This document shows positions 63,829 to 64,000 of a stretch of DNA of 64,000 nt, piece by piece. Source of the stretch: Grimontia marina. Its GTDB lineage: Bacteria > Pseudomonadota > Gammaproteobacteria > Enterobacterales > Vibrionaceae. Numbering within the stretch: position 1 is the stretch's first letter; every line of letters begins with the position of its first letter. A program made the position numbers and the translations under genes. The notes beneath the pieces were generated by a model. The model searched no databases, was not told the DNA's origin, and was given only the letters and a program-made list of their open reading frames with translations. The stretch spans positions 1 to 64,000 of the forward strand of contig NZ_FIZY01000032.1 of the NCBI RefSeq assembly GCF_900060185.1, read 5' to 3'.

Positions 63829-64000
63829 CTCATGCTCTCTCTTTTTCTGCCCGCACCCCCAGAGTGCGACGCTATGAGATGCAGTATCCGCGATTGAGAA
63901 CTGGTGAGTTCTTTTGAGCAGCAGTTGCGTTTAATTAGCACTTTTGCAACACCGTATCCCCCATTCCACCGTAGTTACGCCATCTAACAAAGCTCTAAAA

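Noticed and set aside
1-64000. CRISPR arrays, complete insertion sequences, integron attC arrays
   Set aside because: No regularly spaced direct repeats, no transposase gene and no attC-type series were seen.

Overview
The window looks like a chromosomal segment of a Vibrionaceae-type gammaproteobacterium (Grimontia, Enterovibrio or Photobacterium-like). This is inferred from gene order, protein similarity recalled from known families, and Vibrio-type short palindromic repeats; no database search was possible. Roughly 59 kb is conserved core and the last 4.8 kb is accessory.

Layout. Positions 1-810 hold the 5' end of a 16S rRNA gene with its leader and promoter, and a tRNA-Leu, all on the minus strand. 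Positions 991-8885 carry an RDD protein, lptFG (LPS export) and the divergent pepA-holC-valS. Positions 8886-14775 are an insertion relative to the enterobacterial valS/yjgN/yjgM/rraB/argI order: a 0.28-kb MITE-like element, a small tandem BMC (microcompartment shell)-like protein, a sensor kinase plus REC-GGDEF-EAL regulator operon, and a Fur-box-controlled DUF2061 membrane protein. Positions 14774-24600 carry an M48 peptidase, yjgN-like DUF898, a MarR-GNAT fusion, rraB, arcA, argF (with tandem ARG boxes), pyrL-pyrB-pyrI with an attenuator, ridA and idi.

Positions 24696-32455 hold plsC, parC, parE, yqiA, cpdA, yqiB and nudF on the minus strand, divergent from tolC. Positions 34103-54286 hold hldE, lpxL, glnE, a chemoreceptor, a potassium channel, ygiF, a phosphate-transport pair, ygiM, a GspA-GspB fusion, cca, uppP, folK-folB, plsY and tsaD. 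The macromolecular-synthesis operon rpsU-yqeY-dnaG-rpoD follows (54495-58982).

From 59135 a tRNA-Ile2(CAU) marks the boundary of an apparent integrative element. It is AT-richer and contains a LexA-box-controlled membrane coiled-coil gene, a tyrosine recombinase, a 50-codon excisionase-like gene, two unrecognised genes and a small membrane protein. Four copies of the palindrome GTTCGCASTGCGAAC are scattered through it. The element runs off the window.

The most promising leads are the orphan BMC-like protein beside a c-di-GMP phosphodiesterase two-component system, the SOS-box gene at the tRNA end of the island with its repeated palindromes, and a long nested hairpin in the arcA leader.
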